From positions 1,372,923 to 1,392,157 of the forward strand of contig LSYV01000024.1 of assembly GCA_001584585.1 (NCBI GenBank): a stretch of DNA of 19,235 nt. Direction: 5' to 3'. Numbering within the stretch: position 1 is the first letter of the stretch; the number at the start of each line of letters is the position of its first letter. Below, in pieces: positions 1-10,559 of this stretch. Below the pieces are notes generated by a model. The model was given only the letters and a program-made list of their open reading frames with translations. It was not told the DNA's origin and made no database searches. Made by a program: the position numbers and the translations under genes. This DNA is from Gonium pectorale. Taxonomy: Eukaryota; Chlorophyta; Chlorophyceae; Chlamydomonadales; Volvocaceae.

Positions 1-45
1 GCCCCACCGCTCCCGCCCCCGCGGACCCGCCTCTGCGGGCCGCAC

Positions 46-2185
46 CTTGCAGCCGTCCGCGCCGCCCGCCGAGCCGCGCAGAATGCCGCGCTGGCTGGGG
101 GCGCCCGCGAAGCGCACCCGCCTGCGGGGGCCCCTCAGCGGCCTGAAGCAGGGCGTGAAGAGGCGGGCCAGGTTGACGAATCGCACCAGGTTGACCCACT
201 TGACGCCGTCCTGCGGGGGAGGTGGAGGCGGAGGATTTTGTGGAACGCGTCCTCAGTTGACAAGCCGGAGGCGCACGTCATCCCCGTCCGTCGAAGGCCG
301 AGCGGCGAAAAGCTCCCAGGTTGGGGTCGGGTAGGGTGGGGCCACTCAGCTGAGCGACGGCTTACGATGTGTGGATGGGGTAGGGCGGGAGCAAGGGGGC
401 CGAAGAAGAGACAGGCAAGCACTAGGCCGGCAGAGTGGGGGGAGAAGGGGAGTTGGCGTAAGCCCCGGGTTTGGTAGTGCCCTTCGAGAAAAGCATGGGA
501 CCGGGCACCGGCGCCGGCGCCATTGCCTCCGGTGGGCGCAGGGAGCTCGGCGCGCGCTGTGGGCTCACCCTCGCCCTCCCCCTCCCGCCCGACGCCCCCC
601 CCCCAGCCATCAATACGGAAGCCCCCCTCCCCGCGACCAGGCCGCAAGGGCTGCGGGCACCCCCCTGGACAGCCTCCTCCAGCGCCCCACCCCCACCCCC
701 CACCCCCCAGCGCCTACCGCATCCCCCTGCCCAGTCTCAGCGCATGTGGCCCCAGCGTCCCACCCTCAACTCTCATAACATGTTTTGGATTTTAACAACA
801 CACAATTATCGCCCTGTACAACCGGCCTGGCCCCGCACCTGCACCAGCGTGGTGGACACGGGCACGGCCCGAGCACGGCCCGCCTGCGGACTGCCGCCCA
901 TGGCGCCGCCGCCGCTCACGCCGCGAAGCCCCCGTCCGACCAGAGACCGCCGCTGCTGCAACGCGTCCTCCTGGGGAAGGAAAGGAAAGGGAGGGAAAGG
1001 AAAGGGGAGGGACACGGGCGCGCCCGAAGATTTGGGGGGGGGCGGTCGGAAGGCGCAAGGAGGGGTGCGGGCGCGGGGCAGCAAGGGCTGCAAGACTTGC
1101 CCGGCCTGCAACGTGGACGCGCAAGGACAGGACAAACTGACGGTTCGCGCCTTCGCGTATTGGGTTGTGCGTCAAGGCAGGCCGGGCGTTGGCCGACACT
1201 CCCGCCAGGGCCAGGCGGGGCGCAGGCGGTTGCCCACCGCGCCCCCCCCACCCCATCCCACCACTCCCTTGTCAGCCAACACCTGCCTCCACCAGCCCCT
1301 CCGCTCTGCCCCGTCCCTGCCCAGCCCTGTCCCTCGCCTCCATCACCGTCGCCTTCTCACCCCTGCCCGCCACCCAGCGCCCTCTCCCCGCTCCCCCGTG
1401 GCCTCCACGCGCTCACCGCCTCACGCTCCGCCCCCGACCCCGTCTCGCGGCGCCTCATGACCAGGCCTCCGCCGGCGCGCACGACGCCCCACAGTGCCGG
1501 CAGCGCCCCGCCCACCGCGCCCGCCGTTGCGCCTAGGGCGCCCGTAACCAGGGACACTGCGGGGGTCGGGGATGGGAGGGGAGATGTGCGGGGTACGGCG
1601 CAAGGCGGCTGCAAGCGGAGGGCCAAAGGGTTGGACAGAAGGGAGAGGAGGGGACCGCCGGCGGTCATGGTCGGAGCAGGGGCGGGAGGTGAAGTTGCGG
1701 GGGGCGGCGGGGCGGGACGGTGCGGATGCACTTCCTGCCGCATGCGCTCCGTCCCACGGAAGCCCCCCAACCCCCTGTGTATGCGAGCGTAGGGTCCAAG
1801 GACCGGATTCTTTGGAGACCCAGTTGCGACACCCACCTCTCCCCCCCCCCGCACGCATACACAACACACTTTCGCTCGTCGTATGCGTCGTTTCATTTCA
1901 ACACAAGACACACACGTACGCATGCACGCACGGGGGACCCCAGGCCTTGCCGGCACACCGCGCGCAGTGCTGCTTGCAGCGTGCCAAACCCAACACAGGC
2001 GCGCGGGCCGGTGGGCGGGTGGGGGGGGGGCGGGTGAGGCATGTACCTGGGCGCGAGCCGCGGGCGCGCCTCCAGGCCCCCGTGAACGTGCCGGAGACGC
2101 CAGCATCGGCATCGCCAGCGTCGGGCGCCCCCGACAGCCCGGACGACAGGGTGTGTTGCGGTGGCGAGACTGAGCGCTCCATCAT
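46..2185 (-). CDS. Unrecognised multi-exon gene, 3' end outside window
   Basis: Four exons on the minus strand join in frame: 2185-2047, 1556-1417, 970-839 and 210-46. Introns are 2046-1557, 1416-971 and 838-211. Donors are GTACAT, GTGAGC and GTGCGG. All acceptors end in CAG, and the one before exon 3 has a long C/T tract. Exon 1 ends in phase 1 and exon 2 completes that codon; the other junctions are phase 0. The last visible exon either ends at a GTGCGG donor near base 46 or continues out of the window. The 192 visible residues start MMERSVSPPQ. After an acidic/Ser-rich start there is a hydrophobic Gly/Ala-rich stretch at about residues 47-80 (VSLVTGALGATAGAVGGAL...), possibly one membrane segment or helical hairpin, followed by RRR. 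Residues 94-137 (EDALQQRRSLVGRG...) are polar. Residues 138-192 are basic, with WVNLVRFVNLARLF. I recognise no family. The gene is head-to-head with the HPAT gene. The reading rests on splice and phase consistency, not homology. Confidence 0.6.
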
Positions 2186-2705
2186 GCGCTTTACTGTTGA
2201 TCGTTACCCGCAGTGCTGCCGCGTTGGCTCGCCCGCCAGGGTTTGCACACTACGCTCGCTGCCGGGCCTGCCCCATAAAGTGTGGCAAGCCCGAACATTT
2301 ATGTATAGCTTGAGCGCCCTGCGCGGTGTCCTTATTCTACGGCGCGCACGCCAGGAGTAACGGACAGAGGAGGGGCGTCATGCCCCGCAAGTGTTTACCC
2401 AAAAAAAACCCTTAAAGCTTAAAATAACTTTCCAGGCCCAAAACGAACTGGCCATGCAACCGTCGCCAGAACTGGGTGCACCAGCTGTCGTTCAGTCGTG
2501 CGAGAAGCTGTCGTCCTGAGAAACGACCCCTGCTCTTCCGACGTCCCACGGATCTGTAAACACTGTACTCAAAATTTTACTCTTAGCTAATTCCCAGACA
2601 GATGCGAAGCAGTCCTTGACTCGCTGTTTGCAACTGCTGTGCTGCTGCCCTTCTAGGGCTGACACGCGCCCGTGATCCGCGGCACACCGTAGGCCTGCTG
2701 GTGCG
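2186..2705. promoter_or_regulatory. Divergent intergenic region / putative bidirectional promoter
   Basis: These 520 bases separate the start codons of two genes transcribed in opposite directions, so they should hold both promoters and both 5' UTRs. They contain locally A/T-rich patches in otherwise GC-rich DNA: an ATAAAG near 2275, a TTTATGTATAG stretch near 2298-2308, and an A-rich tract at about 2400-2430. None can be called a TATA box or start site with confidence. No open frame here looks coding. Confidence 0.4.
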
Positions 2706-5700
2706 ATGAAAGGTGGAGCCACGGGTAAGGCGGCACCGCGCAAGTTGCGGTTCCGCCTCGAGCATGCAGCTGCGTTCTTCGTGGTCGCGGCGCTGCTCTT
2801 CTTCGCCTACAGCGTCATCCAGGCCAGCTTTAGCGGCTCCAGCTTGGGAGCGGGCGGGTCCGGCCACGCGGGTCACCTCCGCAGCCGCAACCTCCGCCTC
2901 GGTCATGAGACCGATGCGCACGGCAGCGACCCAGCGTCGGACAGCGCATCCAAAGACCCCGTGCCGGCCGCTAACGCCGTCGCGCCCAGGCCCTGCCCCG
3001 AGGCGACGGTCAAAACCGTGACGGAGACGGTCACCGTCACCAAGCTCGTGTACGGCAGCACGGTGCAGAACCCCCGCTCGTACCACGTAGTCACCACGGC
3101 AGCGGGCTTTGCCAACCACTGGCAGGCGCGCATCCACTACTACTGGTACAAGAAGCAGCGCGACGCTTGCCTGCGGGAGCCTGCGTGCGACATGGGCGGC
3201 TTCACGCGCGTGCTGCACAGCGGCAAAGCGGACGACCTCATGGACGAGGTGCCCACCGTGGTGGTGGACCCGCTGCCGCCCTCCGTGTCAAAAAACACGT
3301 CGTACATCGTGCTCAACCGGCCGTACGCGTTCATGGAGTGGCTCAACAAAGTCAGCATTCCCGAGGTGCGAGAGGTTGCGCCGGCCGCGTCGTTGTGCCA
3401 TTTGCCAGGCTGGGTTTGGGAGGGGCCATACCTCGGGTAATATGGTTGCCTGACTGGGGCGCACACGCTGCCCCAGCTCCCGGCGGCTGCTCCCGGCGGC
3501 TGCAGCCCGCTGCAGGGCGTCGGAGTTAAGAGCGGGGTCGCCGTGCTGGCATGGAGATTTTGGGTCCTGCTGAGTGCGAATTCAATACAGGCACAGGCAA
3601 CAAAGCACTGGGCCGGGTATGGAGTGGACGGATCTTGAACTAGGCGCGGTCTCCCTTCAGCAGTGGGGAGCAGCGACCTAGGTCTGGCGACAATTGCCAG
3701 TTTGTGGTTTGGTATCTACCAGGAGAGAGGCTGTGTGAGTGCCGCAGGCAGGCACACTGCTTCGAGGCCCGTAAGATGATGGGCTCACGGCCGTGCAGCC
3801 TGTCCACCGTGGCTTAGGCGCAGGCATATCAATGTTGCTTACTTGGTTTTATATTATATTGTATATGGGTGCGCCATCGCCCCGCACCCTGCCATCAGTG
3901 GCGGCCCTGCACCGCCACCACCGTGCCGCGGCCGAGGCGGCGAGGCACACCCTTGTTGGAGCTCGGGCGCGGGCTAGCTGGCCAGCGGGTCTGGGTCGCA
4001 GCCGCCTGGCATCTCGGTGCTCGGGCTGCTTCGGCGGTGGCGTCCAGTGCCCAAGTCGCGCTGGGAGGGCTTGTGCACAACCGCCGCGCCCTGCACCAGC
4101 CGGAGGCGCCCGTCGGGCGCGACTCCCGCCAGCGCCGTATCATATATCCGCGCTCCTCGGCATCTGGCATCGCCCCTTCTTTTGCAGCCCCGCCTTGCCC
4201 CGCCTCCCGCCTCCCTCCAGCAACCGTGCGCACGACACTTCAACCACTCCCCTCTCCCGTCCCTCCCCTGGCCGCTGCCACTCCCTGCGTTGCCCTCTAC
4301 CCGCCCGCATTCCCCTGGCTCGCCCCCGCCCCTCCCCCCACCCTCACAACCGCCCTCCCACCCCGGCCGCCCAGAAATACTTTGTCATGTGCGAGACGGA
4401 CCACCTGTTCATGCGGCCCATGCCCAACCTGATGAACGGCGAGAGCCAGGGCGCGGCGCTGTTCACGTACATCGTGCCCTGGAACTACCCGGCCGTGGTG
4501 CGCAAGTTCATCGGCAACGTGAGCGACGAGGAGGTGCGCAAGGTGCCGCAGATCGGCAACAGCCCCACCTTTGTGTCGGTGGAGGAGTTCCGCTCGCTGG
4601 TGCCCATCTGGTACAACACCACGCTCGAGGTGGGTAGCCGTGTGTCGCTGGGCCTGTTGTCCGGGGCTCCTTGTGGCGTCCGGGGTCTGGCCTCCATAGC
4701 ACAGCGAGGTGCACGGGCAAGGGCGGGTGTGGGCCGAGCCCTGGGTTCTCCTCGCCTGACCAGCACGTGTTTCACCTGACAGCCGCATTATCAGCAAACT
4801 GAGGAGTTCCAGCGGGGTTTTAACGCCGTACCAGATCTTTGAGGACAAGGAGGCGCACGAGGCGTGGAACTGGGTGCTGGAGATGTACGCCTACGCGCTG
4901 GCGACGTACCGCGCGGGGCAGCACGTGAACATGAAGGTGCGGGGCCAGGGGAGCACGTGGACGGGGATGTGTGTGTGTGGGGGGGTGCGGGCATGGTGGG
5001 GAGCGGTTTCAAGGCGGGCAGGGTGGATGCCGGAGGGGGAAGAAGCAGGAGCGCGGGAACGCGGACGCGGGCTGGTTGGGTGCAGTATGGCGGGGTGGCG
5101 GGTGGTCGGACGGTGGCGGAGGGGGCCAGGGGCCGTGCCGTCGGTGCGTGCGGTCCACCATCTCCATGCCCAGGGATACAGTAGATGCCCGCCTGGTGCG
5201 CCCACGACCGCACCTCATTCCCCCTCACTCCCGAGCCACTCATCCAGCGCCCCATGTCTTCGATGCCCTCTCCCCTACACACGCACAGGTTCACCCCAAC
5301 ATGCTGGCGCACCCTCCCTTCGACAAGGAGGAGGTGGACAACGAGGGCCGGCCCATGTACCTGCTGCACCTCACCTACCCATGCCGCTACGACAAGGACG
5401 GCAACATGACGGACAACAGCACGCTGGCGGTCTACACCTTCGACAAACGGGAGTTCGGGGGCAAGCCGCCCAAGCGGAACCTGCCCATGCCGCCGCCAGT
5501 GGGTGTGGGCTGTGGGGCCCGGGAGGGGGGCCGTGACGTGGGGTGTGCGGTCGCATGCGCTGCCTCCGGCACTGGGCGACGGACAGGGCTTCCGAGGCGT
5601 TGCGTCAGTGGAAGAAAGAGAGGAATGGAGCCTGTCCAGCTCCGCTTGTGGCGTATGCAAACGACGTGCGCAATGGAACAGCTAGCAAACAGATAGCAAG

Positions 5701-6362
5701 CAAGCGACCTTCCGGCAGCCCACGCCAGTGCATGTTCCATGCCCAGCCCGCAATGGGTCCAGTGGCCGCCGTGCCGACTCTCGTGTCTCCGCGTGTCCCA
5801 TCGCATTCCCACACGTCACGCAGGTGGTCCACAACAACCTTGTACGGTTGATCGTGGCGATGATCAACGAGGCAACCGACAGCATACCATGCTGGGACGA
5901 CTACTACGAGACAGGTGGGCCGCAGGCCACTGCGGGGAGGGAGGGAGCGGGGAGGGAGAGACCAGGAGGGCATGCAGCCGGTGGCATGGGCGGCACGACG
6001 CCAGAGTGTGGGGTGTCGTGCAGGCTGTGCACGGCACAAAGCTCCCTGCATACCTGCAACGAGATAGTGTCCACAAGGCGCCGTACTGTACACTGTACTG
6101 ACGCGCCGGTAGGGAGCCTTTTGGTATTTCAGGCCGCGTTAGCAGGCTTGCGGCCTGTCCGAAGCAAACCAGAGTATGCCATAGCCGTATGCCATAGTAT
6201 ATATCTGCCCATATGCCGCACAGACGAATGCTTTCTTGCATGTACACATACACTTTCGTCCCCTCTATCCCTCGCCCCTTTACACCCACAGGGAAAGTGA
6301 CTAAGTGCTCACAGCACACGCGATCCGCAGGACATGCTGATACAGGTTCATCGAAAAGATGA
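2706..6362 (+). CDS. Hydroxyproline O-arabinosyltransferase (HPAT/RDN1-like)
   Basis: This enzyme family adds the first arabinose to hydroxyproline in secreted Hyp-rich glycoproteins in the Golgi. Six exons are proposed: 2706-3365, 4375-4629, 4835-4936, 5289-5498, 5824-5914 and 6292-6362, giving about 462 residues. The first four junctions are phase 0 and the last is phase 1. Residues 21-40 (AAAFFVVAALLFFAYSVIQA) after a basic start form a type II signal anchor. A Ser/Gly-rich stem runs to about residue 115. The lumenal domain carries family landmarks in order: SYHVVTTAAGFANHWQARIH, YYWYKK, DMGGFTRVLHSG, DEVPTVVVDPLPP, VLNRPYAFMEWLNK, the acidic metal/nucleotide-site segment CETDHLFMRPMPNL, QIGNSP, WVLEMYAYA, HLTYPC, FDKREFGGKPPKRNLPMPPP and LIVAMINEATDSIPCWDDY. 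Several N-glycosylation sequons (NTT, NVS, NMT, NST) fit a lumenal enzyme. Exons 1-5 are solid by homology. The C-terminal 20-odd residues from exon 6 are unsupported by the family and could differ. Confidence 0.93.
3366..4374 (+). other. Intron 1 of HPAT gene, unusually long
   Basis: The intron lies between donor GAG|GTGCGA and acceptor CGCCCAG|AAATAC and joins IPE to KYFVMCETDH exactly where the family is contiguous. At 1009 bases it is two to five times longer than the other introns of this gene. It holds an A/T-rich island at about 3835-3866 and a long C-rich tract in its last 250 bases. The frames open across it show no recognisable protein. Confidence 0.88.
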
Positions 6363-7021
6363 GGGGCGGTTGTAGACCTTGTCCAGACATAGATCGGATG
6401 CAGGATGGGTGCATGAAGCTATTTAGGGATTTAGAGGAGAGCGGTGATTACTCCGTCCGTGACCTGATTTGTAAGCTAGGCCTCGTTGATGCGGATAGGT
6501 GATAATGGGTAAGCGTGGGCTACACGGATCACCTCTCCCGTGCTTTTCAATACAAGGTGAATGTGTTAGCCGGCAGCACGATGCTGCGCAAGGAAGGGTG
6601 TTTCGGGGCCAGGCCGAAACACACCGTGGCGTACGACGTGACCATGCGTCTTGGGTGACCTGTTCATGCTCTGTTTTACGTAATTTTGTTATCGCGATCG
6701 GTTTCTTTGTAAGTTCTGGGCCCAGGCCACTTGCGCCTGCATTCTATACGTCGAGCCCCGCCCTGACAAGCCCACCCACAACAATATCGGATCAAGCGGT
6801 CACTTATTTCAGATTATGGTAGAGAATGACACAGGCGCCGTGCGCGCATCGCGACTCTTCGCGAAGTACGCATCACGGTTAAGCGGAGTCGACTGCGATG
6901 CTTCAGCCTCAGCGTCTGGAGGTGCGCAAATGCGCAAGCGATATCTCACTTGCTCATCGGCTAGCCAGTTAAGTTGCCTCGGCGGTTGCGGCAGGCGCTG
7001 TCGGAGCATCGTCGGGTACTG
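6363..7021. other. 3' UTR of HPAT and intergenic region before HCCS
   Basis: No recognisable protein is encoded here. The sequence is less GC-rich than its surroundings. It must contain the HPAT 3' UTR and the promoter and 5' UTR of the HCCS gene. An ATG at 6816 opens a 68-codon frame beginning MVENDTGAVRASRLF. It could be an upstream ORF or an alternative first exon, but its possible donors (GTACGC at 6866, GTGCGC at 6922, GTACTG at 7016) do not give the phase 0 needed by the next HCCS exon. Confidence 0.5.
6470..6474 (+). terminator. TGTAA poly(A) signal candidate for HPAT
   Basis: TGTAA is the usual polyadenylation signal of Chlamydomonas-type algae. This one lies about 108 bases after the proposed HPAT stop. 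A second TGTAA occurs at 6708-6712. Which is used cannot be told from sequence alone. Confidence 0.45.
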
Positions 7022-9266
7022 ATGGCGACACGCCATCTTCCTCCTCCTCGGCGCCAAGCGGATCGCAGCGGGTACGCGCTGCCTGTCCAAAGTCCATATC
7101 CCACCGCCCCAGCGCCGATTGTGCAAAGTCACCTCCCTAATTATCTTGTGAGTCCCGCCACCCGTGCCCCAGGCCCCCTCCAGCTGCTCCTACGCCGCGG
7201 CCTCCTCGTCGACCCCACCCCTGCCCTCCACTTCGGGCAGCTGTCCGGTCCAGCCGGCGGACGGCGGGACGCTCAACCCGCTCAACAACATGCCCGTGCT
7301 GCCCAACACTCCGTCGGCGCCCGGGCTGAGCGTGCAGCGCCAGATGTCGAGCATCCCCATGTCGCCGCCCGATAAGCTGCCGCCCCACCAGCAGCCGGGG
7401 CAGGGGTACTGGGTGTACCCATCAGAGCAGATGTTCTTCCACGCCATGAAGCGCAAGGTGGGGCCCTGAGGGAGGGGGGGAAGGAGGGGTGCTCGGTCCG
7501 TAGGCAAGCTGGACGATACCGTAATAGAAGAGCAGGGCCCCAAGGGAGGGAGGGTGGCTGGGAGGGAGGAAGGGGGCAGGCTGTTTGGAGGGCGTTTGGC
7601 ACGGTGACCGGGTGGCCGCTTTGCCCTGGCCAGCCCCGACAGCGCCGCCGTAACCACGGCCCATAATGGCCTAACGGGGTATGGTTTGGCAGGTGGTGAC
7701 CATTCGGTGGCAAGTAACCAAAGTAGGCACAAGCACCGGTCGCAGGCAGGCTGGGCGCACTTGGGGTCATGGAGCTGTGGGCAATGGGGTGTGGCGAGGG
7801 CGGGGCAAGGAGAGGCGCCGTGGGGCGGGAGCCACCCCTTGCAGGCAGCGACTCGGCCTGCGTGTTTGTGTTGCTGGCGACGCACAGGGCCGCGGTCGGG
7901 GCCCCGCCCGGCTCGGCTTGCCGCTTCCCGTCCCGCACCCGCACCCGCGCCTCCCTCAAGGCCCGGCTTCCTGCCCCGCGCCCCGCCCCCCCCCCGCCCC
8001 CCTGCAGGGCTGGGACCCGCAGGCGGACGACATGCGGAGCGTGGTGGCCATCCACAACACCGTGAACGAGCGCGCCTGGCTGGAGGTGATGGCGTGGGAG
8101 CGGCTGCACTGCGAGGAGTGCCCCCAGCCGCGGCTCAAGCGCTTCCAGGGCCGGCCCAGCGACCTGAGCCCCAAGGCGCGGCTGCTCAACTTCGTGGTGG
8201 GTCGGTCCTACAGGGCTCGGCAGCGCGCACGGGAGGGAGCAGGGGCGCACCCGGCGTGGATAGGACGGGAGTACGGGATTTGTGCTTGGAGCAATCTGGC
8301 ACCTGGCACCTGGTACTTCTAGCGCTGGTAACTCCGATGAGCCCACGGCCCCCGGGATCACGCACCGTTGCTGCGCGACGCTGCGACGCCGCCGGAAGGC
8401 CACACCTCGCGTACCGCGGGGGGCCACACCTTGGTCCCCCCACCCCCCTCCCCGGGGATGTTTGGGGGGGCCCTTGCTGACTGCCGCCGCAGCGGGCATG
8501 GCTGCGAGGCCAGCTCGCCTGCAGGCCTGGGGGGCACGTGTCATACCCGGCTCGGGGCGCTCACCAGCGATGCCCCGCGGCGGTACAGCATGTGCGCCGC
8601 CACATCCACACCTGCGCCACGGTCATGTGCTGCGCTCCCCCTTGCTGACTGACCTCTGCGCCGCCTGCCAACTGGGCCCCTCTCCAACGGCCGTTCCTGT
8701 CCGGCAGGGCTTTGGGCTCCCCTTCGACCGCCACGACTGGATCGTGGACCGCTGCGGCAAGGAGGTGAGCGCCGTGCAGTGCAGTGCACCTCCTTTGGGG
8801 AGGGGGGTGTCGGGGGCGGTGGAGGGGGGGCGGGAAGGGCTTTCCAGTCTCGAAGTCGCTGAGCTCGCTGGCCGGCCGCCGGACCTTGGCTTGTTCTCCC
8901 TCCCAACCCCGGGCGGGCTCAGCTTGCCCACGGACTGAGTAACCCCCAACCCCGGAAGTTCTGTCCCTGCCCCGTCGGCGGAGGACCCCTCCATGGCCGG
9001 GCTTGGGCGGCCAAGCATGCCATGCTTAGCGTGCAGGATTCACCTTCGGTGCTTGCCCCCCCCCTCCCATGCTCCCGTACTTCCGTACTCCCACACAGGT
9101 CCGCTACATCATCGACTTCTACAACGGCGCCCCCCGGCCCGGCCAGATCGCCCCCGCCGCCTTCTTCCTGGATGTGCGGCCCGCGCTGGACTCGCCGGGC
9201 GCGCTGTGGGACCGCCTGCGCATGCAGCTCTCCTGGGTGGCCAGCGGGCGGTGGCGGGACGGGTGA
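7022..9266 (+). CDS. HCCS: Holocytochrome c synthase (cytochrome c heme lyase)
   Basis: HCCS attaches heme covalently to the CXXCH cysteines of mitochondrial cytochrome c in the intermembrane space. Secure exons are the part ending at 7457 (WVYPSEQMFFHAMKRK), 8008-8196 (GWDPQADDM..., IHNTVNERAW, ECPQPRLKRFQG), 8708-8764 (GFGLPFDRHDWIVDRCGKE) and 9099-9266 (VRYIIDFYNG..., FFLDVRPALDS, WDRL) with stop TGA. Junctions are all phase 0 with GT/AG ends. His encoded at 8053-8055 corresponds to the heme-ligand histidine of the family. The proposed start is the ATG at 7022, the first in-frame ATG after a TAA. Exon 1 would be 7022-7147 with a strong GTGAGT donor, joined to 7254 (acceptor GTCCAG) for about 247 residues. 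That splice removes a CPV motif encoded just upstream of 7254, which resembles the Cys-Pro motifs usual in this family. An acceptor at 7172 would keep it but needs another first exon. The N terminus is therefore uncertain. The gene lies in the same orientation as HPAT. Confidence 0.92.
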
Positions 9267-9749
9267 GGCACTGGGCCTGAGAGCGACCATCGGGGGACGC
9301 AGGGGGTGAGGGACTGACGGGGATCGGGTACGGGGCTGCAAAGGCAGTACGCAGGCTGCAGCCGGCCCCGCCAGGCCTCCGCGGGCCGCGGGATGGTCGT
9401 GCCGTCGCCGAGGCGATGGGTGGCGGTCGCGGTGTCGTAGTGTGTTGCGCGTGCGGCGTCGACGCTGCCAGGGTCCGCCAGGGGCCGACGCATCCGCGGT
9501 GTTGAAAAGGAAAACGCATACGACGAGCGTAAGCGCGAAAGTCCGCGGTGTGTGCGCGTGTGTGTGGCAGCCCCCTGTGCGAGGTGACGAGTCGACGGCG
9601 CTGAGAATGTGGGGGGCCTGGCAGGGGTCCCACCGGCGGACGGAAGGCGCTGGCCAACCGGAGCGTCTCCAGTGACGGGGGCATCGCTTCCTTGCCGTCC
9701 TTGAGTGGTACTGGCGTGTGGTGCCTGCGGTGTTACCTGTTGGCAGCTC

Positions 9750-9811
9750 GCTGGCAAGGAGCCAGGGACGAAGCGGCTTGGCGCACACGGCAGTATCGGG
9801 TCACCCACGGG
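9750..9811 (+). repeat. Dispersed duplicate block, copy 1
   Basis: The segment around GGCAAGGAGCCAGG...GACGAAGCGGCT...GGTCACCCACG is repeated at about 15683-15741, where it reads GGCAAGGAGCCAGGACGAGG followed by GGTCACCCACG. The copies match over roughly 60 bases with small gaps. I take it as part of the larger duplicated flank of the ankyrin-type genes. Confidence 0.6.
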
Positions 9812-9929
9812 GTGGTCCGCGTTCATCGAGCGATGGCGATGCCTTGCCTGTGGACCAATAGGGACCCGGAGACGACTGTACCGTGCGCAGTACAGTGGGG
9901 TTCTGTACGGAGCATTACGGCACGCTCGT

Positions 9930-9995
9930 GATGGCCAACCGGTGGGAAATGCGCCGGCCCTCCGTCACAGCGGCATGCACACAGCGCCTCGGAAG
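9930..9995 (+). repeat. Dispersed 60-70 bp repeat, copy 1
   Basis: The core CGGCCCTCCGTCACAGCGGC followed by ATGCACACAGCGCCTCGGAA recurs at 10560-10630 with few differences, and more weakly at about 15840-15880 (CCTCCGCCACAGCGGTGTGC). The first two copies sit in direct orientation about 640 bases apart. The segment just before it (CACGCTCGTG, then GGGAAATG) is also shared. Confidence 0.65.
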
Positions 9996-10148
9996 GCCCT
10001 GCACGGCTTGATCGTGCCCAGGGCGCTTCCATACCGACAGATGCACATACAGATCGCTGGGAAAGGTAACACATACACTCCGGCGTCACCCGCCGGGCCT
10101 GTCCCAAGGCATCCATCCTGGGCGCCGGCTGTAACGCCCATATCGACA

Positions 10149-10194
10149 GCCCCACCGTAACCAACCCCACAGCCCCACCGTAACCAACCCCACA
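10149..10194 (+). repeat. Two-copy 23-bp tandem repeat
   Basis: The unit CCCCACCGTAACCAACCCCA plus CAG occurs twice in a row with no visible mismatch. It lies in the non-coding region after HCCS. Confidence 0.8.
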
Positions 10195-10559
10195 GCCCGC
10201 CCGCCCGCCACCGAACCTTCCCGGGGGCCGCGACCCGTTCGTGGGGTCCAGCTCCCGCATTTGTGCCAGCCGCGGTGGACCTTTGCCGACGGTAGAAGCT
10301 GGAGTCGGTCTCCCGCATGCCTGGTTTGTGGCAAGCAGGGCCCCAACTCCCCCTGCAGGATGGCCTAGGAGCCCTGCACCACCTGTTTGCCACCACTCAG
10401 GGCCGAGGGCACTCCTGTACGTGTACGGTAACAGCAATTGCGGAGGTTGCGTGTGCCCGGCCATAGACGTACGACACACGCATATCTGCAGGCACTTCAG
10501 GCCGTGTCCCAAAAACCTGTGCGTAGCGTACGTAGCCGTGCGCAGTGCAAGTCCGCACG

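Noticed and set aside
970..1015. GGAAAG-rich purine tract as an independent repeat
   Set aside because: On the minus strand it is the polypyrimidine tract before the exon 3 acceptor of the unrecognised gene, which explains it.
471..1460. 329-residue plus-strand frame near the left end, including a KGCKTCPACNVD cysteine cluster
   Set aside because: It is proline/arginine-rich low-complexity translation. It runs antisense to the minus-strand exons, and the cysteine cluster falls in an intron of that gene.
6816..7022. 68-codon frame starting MVENDTG as HCCS exon 1
   Set aside because: None of its plausible donors gives the phase needed by the next HCCS exon, though it remains possible as an upstream ORF.
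7282..8544. 420-residue minus-strand open frame across HCCS
   Set aside because: It is antisense to well-supported HCCS exons and arises from high GC content, which depletes stop codons.
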